Origin: CAVYGN01 sp964413265
GTDB taxonomy: Bacteria > Spirochaetota > Brevinematia > Brevinematales > JAOACQ01
DNA length: 64,000 nt
Assembly: GCA_964413265.1 (NCBI GenBank)
Contig: CAYPRX010000037.1
Span: 62,001-126,000 of the forward strand
Reading direction: 5' to 3'
In this document: positions 1 through 8,478 of the stretch, one piece after another
Layout of the letters: each line of letters opens with the position of its first letter
Numbering within the stretch: position 1 is the stretch's first letter
Notes under the pieces: generated by a model
Database searches by the model: none
Seen by the model: only the letters and a program-made list of their open reading frames with translations
What the model was told of the DNA's origin: nothing
Made by a program: the position numbers and the translations under genes

Positions 1-1087
1 AGCTCGGTATATTTTCAAAGGCCTTCTGGTAAAGCAATGGAGCTGCCATGATAAGCAATTTTATTTTATATTTCATCCCGTTCATCTCAAGCTTGTATGC
101 CATATTGTAATATTCATTATAAATCATTCTCGAAGAGAGCCCTTTATTGCTTACAACCTCGTTAGCTATACTGAGGACCTTATCATAATTATAGGAATTG
201 AAATTCTCAAAAATCCTTAAAATATATACCTCATCGCGGTACTGTTCAAGTAATTCCTCAGGAACGTCTCTCAAAATTCTTTCAGCATCCGAGCTGTTTT
301 GAAAACCATCGTAACCTATCGTACAGGCAAAAAAAAGCTTATGCAGAGGCGCCATTTGATCTATAAGAGTCCAATTGGTTACATGAAAAAGTTCACCGTA
401 AAATGGTTCGCCGTTAGGTCCCGCAGGACCAATTATATTCAGCGATTTTATTCCAATAAAGACCTGACCCAGATATCTGTAATCATTTACAGTCAGGGGT
501 AATTTGTTTGAAATCAGTAAATAGTTGCAATCGTCGAACGAATTAGAAATATCCTTTGCCATGATCAGATTAGCCCTGAGATTTATGAAAAGCAGAGAAG
601 GATTCCATGGAAGTATCTTTTCAGCCTGCCGGAGATCTTCGATAGAATGCTCCCTCGAGTTAATGAAACGGTATAATAATGCATCGGCGCTCTGCTTTAT
701 TTTCAAAGATTTGTCAATAGTGTCTTCCCATGTGGCTTTTTTCAGATTTTGAATGACCGCCTTAACAAAATAATATAAATAGGTGTCGCTTCCGATTGAG
801 TTTTTGCAATCTTCAAGCAATCTATCAATATTTGCGAAAGCATTTTTCTGAAGGTCAAGAAGCTGCTGAATCACTTCCTGGTATCCTTTTTCAGTATCGA
901 TCTGATCTATGTAATATAGCGGGATTAGGTATTCCGGTCTTTCCAGGGAAACTGTTTCACCGACATTTTTTGCTCTCTGATAATCTGATTTTTCCCAATT
1001 TTTCCAGAACAAGTCAACATTGGAGTCTATTGCGAAGGCTCCCGTGCCAAGAAGGTACAGAATTACAATATTTCCAAATAACCTCAT
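1..1087 (-). CDS. Exported protein of unknown function, 3' end cut by window
   Basis: An open frame runs from an ATG at 1087 to the window edge without a stop, about 362 codons. It is preceded by an AAAGGGGAAAAGG ribosome binding site. The first 20 residues (MRLFGNIVILYLLGTGAFA) look like a signal peptide, so the protein is probably periplasmic or envelope-attached. The rest is hydrophilic and mostly helical, rich in Leu, Tyr, Asn and Glu, in the style of TPR-like solenoid proteins, but I cannot place it in a family. The C-terminus lies outside the window, so length and any C-terminal domain are unknown. It is divergent from nothing: the MFS gene upstream is on the same strand, 63 bases away. 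Confidence 0.75.
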   Translation of the reverse strand, partial: MRLFGNIVILYLLGTGAFAIDSNVDLFWKNWEKSDYQRAKNVGETVSLERPEYLIPLYYIDQIDTEKGYQEVIQQLLDLQKNAFANIDRLLEDCKNSIGSDTYLYYFVKAVIQNLKKATWEDTIDKSLKIKQSADALLYRFINSREHSIEDLRQAEKILPWNPSLLFINLRANLIMAKDISNSFDDCNYLLISNKLPLTVNDYRYLGQVFIGIKSLNIIGPAGPNGEPFYGELFHVTNWTLIDQMAPLHKLFFACTIGYDGFQNSSDAERILRDVPEELLEQYRDEVYILRIFENFNSYNYDKVLSIANEVVSNKGLSSRMIYNEYYNMAYKLEMNGMKYKIKLLIMAAPLLYQKAFENIPS

Positions 1088-1150
1088 CCTTTTCCCCTTT
1101 ATCATAATTTTAAAGATAGGAAAAAATTATGATTTTCTTTATATATTACG

Positions 1151-2410
1151 TCAAGTTCTTTTCTGGAAACTGAGTAAAAAAAAGGGAACAAAGCTGATTA
1201 TCACAATGACTCCAAGTGAGAGAAACCCGATACGATAGGATTCGGCTTTTAAGAATGATAACCTGTCCAGCATCAGACCCATGGCAACAGGAAGAAGAGC
1301 TGTACAAGGCATTGTAAGAAGCGGCGAAATGGCATAATAAGCGCTTGCATCCTCATGTCCGGAAATCCCTTTGACGGCCGGTCCGTACATCTGCAACCTT
1401 CCTGATCTGGAAAATCCCAGTAAAAAACTGACGGTATAAAAAGCAAACAGGCTTTGAAATAGAACAAGGATCATTATGCCTGAGAGTGTACATATTTTAA
1501 TGAATAAATAACGCGCTTTAACCGTAATTTTCCTGACGAATCCTAGCGCAAAACTAGCGCAAACAGCACCTATAAACAGTGAAACTATAAATGCGCCACT
1601 GGCTTTGGAAGCCGGTACTCTGCAGCAATCGATCGCATACCTCGCATAAAATGTAACTGAAACAGCGGCAGCGGTAAATTCGATGTCCTGTAAAAGAAAT
1701 AGAATCATGTTGCGATTTTTCAGAATATGGATGATATTATGAATAAAATAATTTATGAAATTTCCCAGTGCCTTTTTATCAATCTCGTCTTTGTTTTCCC
1801 TGGTAAAGAAATAGACAAGCGAGCCGGTGAGAAATACTGCCCCGGTAAAAAAGAAAAAGGCACCGCTGTAAGAGAGGTTCATACCTACCGCACCGGTAAT
1901 AAAAGCCAGGATCATCCCGCTCATTAGTTTTGCCGAGTTATTTGCTATCATCATAAAGGAAATTCCCCGGAGACTGTTTTGAGGGGAAAATATTTTTACA
2001 ATGAAATTCTGCCATACCGGGATAGTCGCTGAAAGGCCGACGGCGAACAGGGAATAAAAAAAGATAAAAACGGCGTAAGCAGACTCATTGATCCCGAAAT
2101 ACATGTAATAAAGGCCTAAAAACATAACGGCTGCCGAAGGTATGACCTGAAGCCAGACAGTGGATCTTTTTTTATAGGGCATCCTTGCAGTCATGTAAGC
2201 AGAGAATGATGGAACAACTGCAATTGAAATGCTGAAGATCATTCCAGTGACCCCGATTCTGGAATTGGAAACACCCATAGTAGTTAGAAAAACCGGAATG
2301 AATGTAGATTCGAGTATGACAGGCAGCCCGAGTCCCCATAAGAACTCGCCTGTTGAAATGGAAAGAGTATTTCTCAGGAAATACCTGTTAAGATCAATAT
2401 GATCAGCCAT
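1151..2410 (-). CDS. MFS transporter, 12 transmembrane segments
   Basis: A 419-residue polytopic membrane protein with about twelve hydrophobic segments and a central loop near residues 200-225, the layout of the major facilitator superfamily. The short basic loop after the second segment (RMPYKKRST) fits the MFS loop 2-3 signature. An ATG 30 bases further upstream (2440) is in frame but has no ribosome binding site. The ATG at 2410 has AAAGGGA at a good distance, so I prefer it. The substrate cannot be told from sequence. It may be co-transcribed with the exported protein downstream. Confidence 0.8.
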   Translation of the reverse strand: MADHIDLNRYFLRNTLSISTGEFLWGLGLPVILESTFIPVFLTTMGVSNSRIGVTGMIFSISIAVVPSFSAYMTARMPYKKRSTVWLQVIPSAAVMFLGLYYMYFGINESAYAVFIFFYSLFAVGLSATIPVWQNFIVKIFSPQNSLRGISFMMIANNSAKLMSGMILAFITGAVGMNLSYSGAFFFFTGAVFLTGSLVYFFTRENKDEIDKKALGNFINYFIHNIIHILKNRNMILFLLQDIEFTAAAVSVTFYARYAIDCCRVPASKASGAFIVSLFIGAVCASFALGFVRKITVKARYLFIKICTLSGIMILVLFQSLFAFYTVSFLLGFSRSGRLQMYGPAVKGISGHEDASAYYAISPLLTMPCTALLPVAMGLMLDRLSFLKAESYRIGFLSLGVIVIISFVPFFLLSFQKRT

Positions 2411-2594
2411 AAAAATCCCTTTATCTGTTGAAATCACCATGAATTACATACAGTATTAGTATAAATATTGTCTTTACTTTAATAAAATTTTTCTGAGGTC
2501 TTCGGTGAATATTCTTTCCCCCTTTGTAATACTTTACCGATATTTGTATTTAATTAATAAATTTGTTATATTTAGATACGGTAGGGAGGATTAT

Positions 2595-2804
2595 ATGCCT
2601 GATGAAAACAATAAGAAAAATCATTGTCACCATCATGGAGGCGAGGGTTTTTGGGGCGGAGCTTATTTTCTTACTATAATAGGAGCAGCAGTATATTTTG
2701 TGGAGCATGCTGCCGGCTTCTGGGCTGGTGTTCTTGGAATTCTGAAGGCTTTTGTGTGGCCAGCTATAATTATCTACAAAATTCTTGAATCGATGAAATT
2801 TTAG
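2595..2804 (+). CDS. Small His-rich membrane protein, 69 aa
   Basis: A short gene starting at an ATG preceded by GGGAGG; an in-frame upstream ATG at 2505 lacks such a site. The N-terminus is polar with a CHHHGG cluster near residues 11-17. Two hydrophobic segments follow (about residues 22-40 and 44-62), ending in KILESMKF. It is probably an inner-membrane protein with a cytoplasmic His/Cys tail. The cluster could bind a metal, but that is inference; no family is recognised. It precedes the Mut7-C gene by 26 bases on the same strand. Confidence 0.65.
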   Translation: MPDENNKKNHCHHHGGEGFWGGAYFLTIIGAAVYFVEHAAGFWAGVLGILKAFVWPAIIIYKILESMKF

Positions 2805-2830
2805 CAGGGAGAATGGCACCCCCTTAGCAT

Positions 2831-3574
2831 ATGAATTCCTGCTTTGTCCGCTATTACGGAAACCTTAAAGAATTAACAGGCCGCGAAAAAAGAGAAAGAC
2901 ATGAGATATTATTTAACGGTTCGCCCGGTATTAAGGATGTTGTAGAATCAGAGGGAGTTCCCCATACTGAAGTCGGTCTAATCATAGTAAACAGCCTGCC
3001 TGCAGAATGGCAATACAGATTAAAAGACGGGGATGATTGCGCCGTTTATCCATTTTTCAGAGATCTGGACATAAGGAGTGTCAGCAGGTTACCGGCTCAG
3101 GATTACCCAGAGGGAAGGTTTGTTCTTGACATACACCTCGGGAGTTTATGCAAATATTTAAGAATGCTGGGCTTTGACTGTTATTATAACAGCGGTTTTA
3201 AAGACAGAGATATAATTACGGTTGCGAAAAAGGAATCACGCTTTATACTGACTCGTGACAGAGGTATTTTAAAAAACGGTGCAGTGCTTTGCGGCTGCCT
3301 TATCAGATCGATCCATCCTCTTGAACAGCTTCACCAGGTACTGGAAAGATTCGGTCTTTACAGCAAAATCCGGCCCCTGATTCGCTGCCTCAAGTGTAAC
3401 GGTGTTATTGAAAGCATTCCTTCAGATTCTGTTACAGGGATGCTCCCTGAAAACACAAAAAAATATTACCATGATTTTTACAGATGTGTTTCATGCGGTA
3501 CAATATATTGGAAAGGTTCGCATTACGAAAATATGATAAAAATGATTGAAGGCCTTTTTGCTCTGATTTTATAA
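2831..3574 (+). CDS. Mut7-C RNase-like protein with N-terminal ubiquitin-like domain
   Basis: A 247-residue protein with two parts. Residues 1-80 resemble the ubiquitin/ThiS-like domain often joined to Mut7-C. Residues 95-230 match the Mut7-C domain, a PIN-like fold: a DIHLGSLCKYLRMLGFD core, then ILTRDRGIL, then a zinc ribbon made of CLKC and CVSC. Family members are predicted ribonucleases; the acidic residues of the PIN-like site (in VLDIH and LTRDR) are present. No substrate is known for this bacterial group. It lies 43 bases upstream of the HAD gene on the same strand. Confidence 0.85.
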   Translation: MNSCFVRYYGNLKELTGREKRERHEILFNGSPGIKDVVESEGVPHTEVGLIIVNSLPAEWQYRLKDGDDCAVYPFFRDLDIRSVSRLPAQDYPEGRFVLDIHLGSLCKYLRMLGFDCYYNSGFKDRDIITVAKKESRFILTRDRGILKNGAVLCGCLIRSIHPLEQLHQVLERFGLYSKIRPLIRCLKCNGVIESIPSDSVTGMLPENTKKYYHDFYRCVSCGTIYWKGSHYENMIKMIEGLFALIL

Positions 3575-3617
3575 TTATGATATAATCTCCGCTTATATAA
3601 ACAGGAGGATATCACGA

Positions 3618-4229
3618 ATGCCCAAGGTTGTTGTTTTTGATATAGGTAATGTGGTTATAAAATATTCGCTTCAGAGAACCCTTGAAAGCTGGTCCAGAGT
3701 AAGCCGTATACCGGTTGAAGTTATTCTTTCTAAACTTCACTTCGATGATGATATATTTCACCGCTTTGAAAGGGGTGAAATATCGCCTACAAGGTTTAAA
3801 AAGTATATTTCCGAAAAAATCGGCTATGAATTTTCTGATATTGAATTCGAACAGGGATTTGATGCCATGTTCATAGGGATAATGCCGGAAATTGAGAATG
3901 TCATGCTCTCGCTTAAACCCGCCTACAGGATCGCCGCTCTGTCAAACACTAATGAGATACATGAAAAGTTCTTTCTCAAAAAATATAACAGGGTTCTTTC
4001 ATATTTCGATAAACTCTTTCTTTCACATAAAATACGTTCAAGAAAACCTGAAAAAGCGGCTTATGATACCGTTGTTGATTATTACAAGGTGCTACCCACA
4101 GAAATTATATTCTTCGATGATAACCCTGAGAATGTCGGAAAGGCTTCCAGTATCGGGTTTAAAAGCATGCTCGTAAATTCAATTGATGATATTAAAAGAG
4201 GCCTACAAAGCGTTGGAATACCAGTATGA
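3618..4229 (+). CDS. HAD-family phosphatase (YihX-like)
   Basis: A 203-residue haloacid dehalogenase-type hydrolase. Motif I is FDIGNVV at residues 7-13, with the nucleophile Asp8. Motif II is the Ser in ALSNTNEIH, motif III is the Lys in SRKPEKAAY, and motif IV is FFDDNPENV. This arrangement resembles YihX-type sugar phosphatases acting on small phosphorylated metabolites, though the substrate is a guess. A strong AGGAGG site lies upstream of the ATG. The stop overlaps the start of the deacetylase-like gene by four bases (ATGA), so the two are translationally coupled. Confidence 0.85.
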   Translation: MPKVVVFDIGNVVIKYSLQRTLESWSRVSRIPVEVILSKLHFDDDIFHRFERGEISPTRFKKYISEKIGYEFSDIEFEQGFDAMFIGIMPEIENVMLSLKPAYRIAALSNTNEIHEKFFLKKYNRVLSYFDKLFLSHKIRSRKPEKAAYDTVVDYYKVLPTEIIFFDDNPENVGKASSIGFKSMLVNSIDDIKRGLQSVGIPV

Positions 4230-5158
4230 GATTTCTTTTTGGAGCGGGCGCCGTATTTTTCTGCAGTGTGACTTCATTTCCGGTCCAGTTTACCAATACT
4301 GTAATACCGCCTATCAAAAAGATCATATCATATAAGATCGTCAAATATTATGTTAAAAACTTTCCCTCCATTATCGTAACTAGGGAAATTAAGAAACACG
4401 GTGTTAATACCTTTTATTACTTTATAGACAGGGATAGCCTGAGCTACGGCATAACGGATGAATTGGGATCGGATGATTTCACGAATAATGATGATGGAAA
4501 TGTTCATCAATTCAACACTCTGCAGAGGTTACAGTCGTTTAGACATGAGCCTTTTGGTAACGGTGCAGAAAAATTTTCCCCTGAAAATCAAGTAAAAATT
4601 GTGCTGACATCCGACCTCTGCCCTACTTCAAGACCGTTTGCCCGTAACTTCTACGAGTGCTTGACAAAATTCAGCAGACGTACTGGCAGGCCTGTGCCCA
4701 TAGTGATCTTTTTTTCTGGCAGGTGGATAGAGAACCACCCTCTTAATCTGGAAGAAATAAAAAAATACCCGATCAATTTTATTGCAGGGAACCATACCTA
4801 CGACCATCCCATAATCTCGGGCGGTTACTTAAAGGAATTATTAATTTCAGAGGTAACCAACACCGAACGGATAATGATTGAAAACGGAATCCTGCCCTCT
4901 TATCTTTTCCGCTTTCCGGGACTGATGCATACGGCCTCGGATATAGACTGCATAAATTCTATAAACATTATTGCCCTTGATGCGAATGTCTGGATGGGGG
5001 AGCATTTTAAAAATTGGAATGTACTGCTTGTCCATTCAAATGGAAACGCTGAAACTGAAGTGAATGCTTTTACAAATTTCCTTGAGAAGCCGGGAAAAAT
5101 AACATTTACAGATGCTTTCAAATTTCTGGAACTCAGTCTCATCTCAACCAATAATTAA
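4226..5158 (+). CDS. Exported polysaccharide deacetylase-like (CE4/NodB) protein with variant motif 1
   Basis: A 310-residue protein with an N-terminal hydrophobic signal segment. A NodB-type fold is suggested from about residue 125. The metal histidine motif is intact (HTYDHP), as are FRFPG (motif 3) and LLVHSN (motif 5). Motif 1, normally TFDD, reads TSDL, so the second Asp that normally binds the metal is replaced by Leu. It could be a divergent esterase or an inactive carbohydrate-binding relative. It is coupled to the upstream HAD gene by a 4-base overlap, suggesting a joint role in envelope sugar metabolism. Confidence 0.7.
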   Translation: MRFLFGAGAVFFCSVTSFPVQFTNTVIPPIKKIISYKIVKYYVKNFPSIIVTREIKKHGVNTFYYFIDRDSLSYGITDELGSDDFTNNDDGNVHQFNTLQRLQSFRHEPFGNGAEKFSPENQVKIVLTSDLCPTSRPFARNFYECLTKFSRRTGRPVPIVIFFSGRWIENHPLNLEEIKKYPINFIAGNHTYDHPIISGGYLKELLISEVTNTERIMIENGILPSYLFRFPGLMHTASDIDCINSINIIALDANVWMGEHFKNWNVLLVHSNGNAETEVNAFTNFLEKPGKITFTDAFKFLELSLISTNN

Positions 5159-5168
5159 TGTAATTTCT

Positions 5169-5198
5169 TATGACTTTTTTCTTACCCCCCTGTATAAT
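5169..5198 (+). promoter_or_regulatory. Possible sigma70-type promoter for the NtrC-like regulator
   Basis: A perfect TATAAT lies at 5193-5198, with TATGAC 18 bases upstream. The -35 match is only partial. The start codon is at 5225, behind AAGGGAGG. Confidence 0.4.
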
Positions 5199-5224
5199 AT
5201 AAAAGCATTCAAGGGAGGCTTGAC

Positions 5225-6610
5225 ATGGATAAGCCCCTTATCCTCGTTATCGATGATGAAAAAAACATTAGAGAAGCCTTGAAAAGCGGCCTTAAGATGG
5301 AAGGTTTTGAAGTTTATGCCTCGGAAGACGGTGATGATGGACTTGAAAAACTTAAGACTATCGGTGCAGATGCCGTTATTCTTGATTTAAAAATGCCCAG
5401 GCTTGGCGGTCTTGATTTCCTTAAAGCCTCACATAATCTCGGAATTGAAGCTCCCATCATAATACTAACAGGTCATGGCGGAGTTGACGAAGCGGTCGAA
5501 ACGATGAAGAGGGGAGCTTATGATTTTCTTACTAAACCTGTCAATCTTGATAAAATGGCCCTGCTGCTGAAGCGTTCAATAGAAGAAACACGCCTTAAGA
5601 AAAGGCGCGATCAGCTCGAAGAAATGCTCGATGAAAGATACAGTTTTTCAAATATTATCGGCACATCAAAATCCTTCTTGAAAATCCTGCAGATCGTAAA
5701 GCAGGTTGCACCCACAGATGCCGCAGTCCTTATCACAGGAGACAGCGGAACAGGCAAGGAGGTTATAGCCAACAGCATTCATTTAAACAGCGGGCGCAGG
5801 GGAGGACCTTATATCAAGGTTCACTGCGCTGCTCTTCCGGAGACTCTTCTTGAAAGTGAACTTTTCGGTCATGAAAAGGGCGCTTTTACAGGTGCTGTCG
5901 GGAGAAAGAAAGGAAGATTTGAGCTTGCGGACGGGGGAACAATATTCTTAGACGAGATCGGGGACATTTCGTTCAATATGCAGGTTAAGCTTCTTAGGGT
6001 CCTTCAGGAGCAGGAATTTCAAAGGGTCGGAGGCGAAGAGACAATAAAGGTTAATACGAGGCTGATTACAGCAACGAACAAAAATTTAAAAAAACTTGTA
6101 GCAGAATCCAAATTCAGGGAAGACCTTTATTACCGCCTCAACATTGTCAACATCTACCTGCCCCCGCTAAGGGAAAGACAGGGTGATATACCCCTTTTCT
6201 GCGATTATTTTGTGAAATATTATTCGCATAAGTACGGCAGGAATATTCAGGGTTTCAGTCCGAAGGCTCTCAGGTACCTGGAAAATTATCCATGGCCTGG
6301 AAACGTCAGGGAACTCCAGAACCTGATCGAAAACCTCGTTGTGCTCTGTAATAAAGAATATATAAATGAGGATATGCTGCCTGATTATGTGGCAGGCAGC
6401 CCTGCACAGAAAAACATAATCCTGGAAATAGGTTCCTCAATGCAGGAAATTGAGAAGAAATCCATTATCTCCACTCTTGAATTTACGGGAGGGAACAAAT
6501 CCCAGGCTGCTAAAGTACTTAAAATAGGCAGGAAAACCCTTCTGCGAAAATTGGAGGAATACGATCTGGCTGATCCGGAGGATAAAAAGAGAGCCCAGAG
6601 CTATAACTAA
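5225..6610 (+). CDS. NtrC-type sigma54-dependent response regulator
   Basis: A 461-residue transcription activator in three parts. The receiver domain (1-120) has acidic residues Asp10/Asp11, the phosphorylation site Asp54 (VILDLKMP) and Lys104. The AAA+ domain (about 142-370) has Walker A GDSGTGKE at 172-179 and the sigma54-contacting loop GAFTGA at 219-224. A Fis-type helix-turn-helix closes the protein (about 415-455, NKSQAAKVLKIGRKTL). All key residues are present, so it should activate sigma54 promoters on phosphorylation. No partner kinase is adjacent. The HD-GYP gene follows after 13 bases, suggesting co-transcription. Confidence 0.95.
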   Translation: MDKPLILVIDDEKNIREALKSGLKMEGFEVYASEDGDDGLEKLKTIGADAVILDLKMPRLGGLDFLKASHNLGIEAPIIILTGHGGVDEAVETMKRGAYDFLTKPVNLDKMALLLKRSIEETRLKKRRDQLEEMLDERYSFSNIIGTSKSFLKILQIVKQVAPTDAAVLITGDSGTGKEVIANSIHLNSGRRGGPYIKVHCAALPETLLESELFGHEKGAFTGAVGRKKGRFELADGGTIFLDEIGDISFNMQVKLLRVLQEQEFQRVGGEETIKVNTRLITATNKNLKKLVAESKFREDLYYRLNIVNIYLPPLRERQGDIPLFCDYFVKYYSHKYGRNIQGFSPKALRYLENYPWPGNVRELQNLIENLVVLCNKEYINEDMLPDYVAGSPAQKNIILEIGSSMQEIEKKSIISTLEFTGGNKSQAAKVLKIGRKTLLRKLEEYDLADPEDKKRAQSYN

Positions 6611-6623
6611 ATCGGGGGGCGTT

Positions 6624-7811
6624 ATGGATTACAGAACTGATGCCATGAAGGTTGAGATATATACAAATTTTCTTTATCCGGGGATGATTCTTAAAGGCGA
6701 TGGTTTTGATGAACATGAAAACAAGGTTATAGAAAAGGATATGCCGATCCCTGGAAAAGTAATAGAAGATTTGAAAAAGAGAGGAGTGCAGAAAATACAT
6801 TACTCAAGGACCAAGCTGAAGATCAAGAAAAATCTGACAAGTTCTATGGTTTCAGACAAACACCTTGAAAAGGCAGTTTCCATAATTGAAGATATACAGG
6901 GCCTTATAAAAAACGAGGGTACGTCGAGCCGCTTCCCGACAGCTGAGATTGAACTGGTCGTTAACAATTTTATTTCTGATATAAGGCAGAACAGCGATGC
7001 TTATCTCAATCTTCTGGATATATATGATCTTGACGATTATACTTATACCCACTCCGTAAATGTATCTGCGATTTCCATACTTCTCGGGCTTTCCCTTGGA
7101 ATGGAGGGAGATAAGATAAAGATTCTGGGTATAGCCGGGCTCCTGCATGATATCGGCAAAACCCTTATATCAGAAAAGATTATCGAGAAGGCCACACCAT
7201 TAACTGAAGAAGAATGGAAAATACTGAAAAACCATCCAGTATTCGGATATAATATCCTGAAAGGTTCAAACTGTTTCGGCCCTGTAGTGGAAAATACTGT
7301 ACTCTTTCACCATGAAAATTTCATGGGCGGAGGATATCCCTTCGGTATAAACAAGGAAAAGCAGACACATTTCTCCCAGGTTATTTCCATTGCTGATGTC
7401 TTTGACGCGATGACAAGTAAAAGGCCTTATAAAGAAGCCGTACCTTTTGCCGAGTCCTTTGCATATTTTATGGATAACTCTGGTAAAAAGTTCAACCCTG
7501 CCTACGCACAGATATTCCTTCGAGATATGGCAAGAAAACTCAATGAAGAGCCAATTTATCCTGAAAACGCCTTTGTTCTGCTGAATACGGGTGAAATCGC
7601 CTATATTGTTGGCCACAGAATGAGCCAGTTTACTCTAAGGCCGATTGTCAATATATTCCTATCTCCCGGTACGAAGGACCGTGGTATCGATAAACTCACA
7701 AAACACCCGATACAGGTTGATCTGGAGGGTGATTTTACCCGCTTTATTGTCAAAAGAATTATGGATGAATCCCAGATCGAGGTTTTCAACAGAATTTTAA
7801 ACGGATCTTAG
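6624..7811 (+). CDS. HD-GYP domain protein, probable c-di-GMP phosphodiesterase
   Basis: A 395-residue protein. A DUF3391-like N-terminus (about 10-70) is followed by an HD-GYP domain (about 130-330). Visible metal-site residues are His143, His175-Asp176 (LLHDIGK) and His229-His230. The GYP signature reads HHENFMGGGYP: Met stands where the usual motif has Asp, but Gly-Tyr-Pro is kept. ADVFDAMTSKRPYK also matches the family. It probably hydrolyses c-di-GMP, opposing the diguanylate cyclase at 41830. It sits directly behind the NtrC-like regulator, whose output may be linked to it. Confidence 0.9.
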   Translation: MDYRTDAMKVEIYTNFLYPGMILKGDGFDEHENKVIEKDMPIPGKVIEDLKKRGVQKIHYSRTKLKIKKNLTSSMVSDKHLEKAVSIIEDIQGLIKNEGTSSRFPTAEIELVVNNFISDIRQNSDAYLNLLDIYDLDDYTYTHSVNVSAISILLGLSLGMEGDKIKILGIAGLLHDIGKTLISEKIIEKATPLTEEEWKILKNHPVFGYNILKGSNCFGPVVENTVLFHHENFMGGGYPFGINKEKQTHFSQVISIADVFDAMTSKRPYKEAVPFAESFAYFMDNSGKKFNPAYAQIFLRDMARKLNEEPIYPENAFVLLNTGEIAYIVGHRMSQFTLRPIVNIFLSPGTKDRGIDKLTKHPIQVDLEGDFTRFIVKRIMDESQIEVFNRILNGS

Positions 7812-7812
7812 G

Positions 7813-8469
7813 GTGCGGACGGAAAAACTCCTGATAATCCTTGATATTTTAAAAAAAGAATACTCCTCATGGAAGGCTCCTATAGTAACGTATATTACAA
7901 ATTCGAGGGGTACTCCTTATAAGATCCTCATATCGACCCTGCTCAGCCAGAGAACAAAGGATGAAACCACAGCCGGAGCGATAGATAGACTTTTTTCAGA
8001 CGCACGAACCCCTGCCGAAATGGTCCGCATGGATGAAGAAAGGATAAGAAAGCTCATTTATCCCGTTGGTTTTTATAAGGTGAAAGCCTCGAGGATCATA
8101 GAAATTTCGAAAATACTCATGGAGAAATACGGCTCTGATGTTCCTGATGAAATGGATGAACTGTTAAAACTTCCGGGTGTCGGAAGAAAGACTGCCAACC
8201 TGGTTATAACTCTCGGTTTTCATAAACCTGGTATCTGTGTAGATACGCATGTGCACAGAATATCTAACCGGTGGGGGTATGTCAGGACAAAAAAGCCTGA
8301 AGAAACTGAACTCCGTTTAATGGAAAAGCTTCCTCGCGAATGGTGGATTTCCTATAATGATATACTTGTTGCATTCGGTCAAACCTACTGCAGACCTGCT
8401 TCGCCTTTATGTTCAATTTGCCCTGTTCAAAAGTACTGCCCGAGAATCGGTGTTGTAAAACACCGTTAA
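7813..8469 (+). CDS. nth: Endonuclease III (DNA glycosylase/AP lyase)
   Basis: A 218-residue base-excision repair enzyme that removes oxidised pyrimidines. The helix-hairpin-helix is LPGVGRKTA with catalytic Lys126. The catalytic Asp144 is in CVDTHVHR. The iron-sulfur loop has Cys193, 200, 203 and 209, the exact C-x6-C-x2-C-x5-C spacing of the family. It starts at a GTG one base after the HD-GYP stop, so it is probably translated from the same message. It converges on the SNF2 gene, leaving a 9-base gap. Confidence 0.95.
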   Translation: MRTEKLLIILDILKKEYSSWKAPIVTYITNSRGTPYKILISTLLSQRTKDETTAGAIDRLFSDARTPAEMVRMDEERIRKLIYPVGFYKVKASRIIEISKILMEKYGSDVPDEMDELLKLPGVGRKTANLVITLGFHKPGICVDTHVHRISNRWGYVRTKKPEETELRLMEKLPREWWISYNDILVAFGQTYCRPASPLCSICPVQKYCPRIGVVKHR

Positions 8470-8478
8470 TCAATATAA

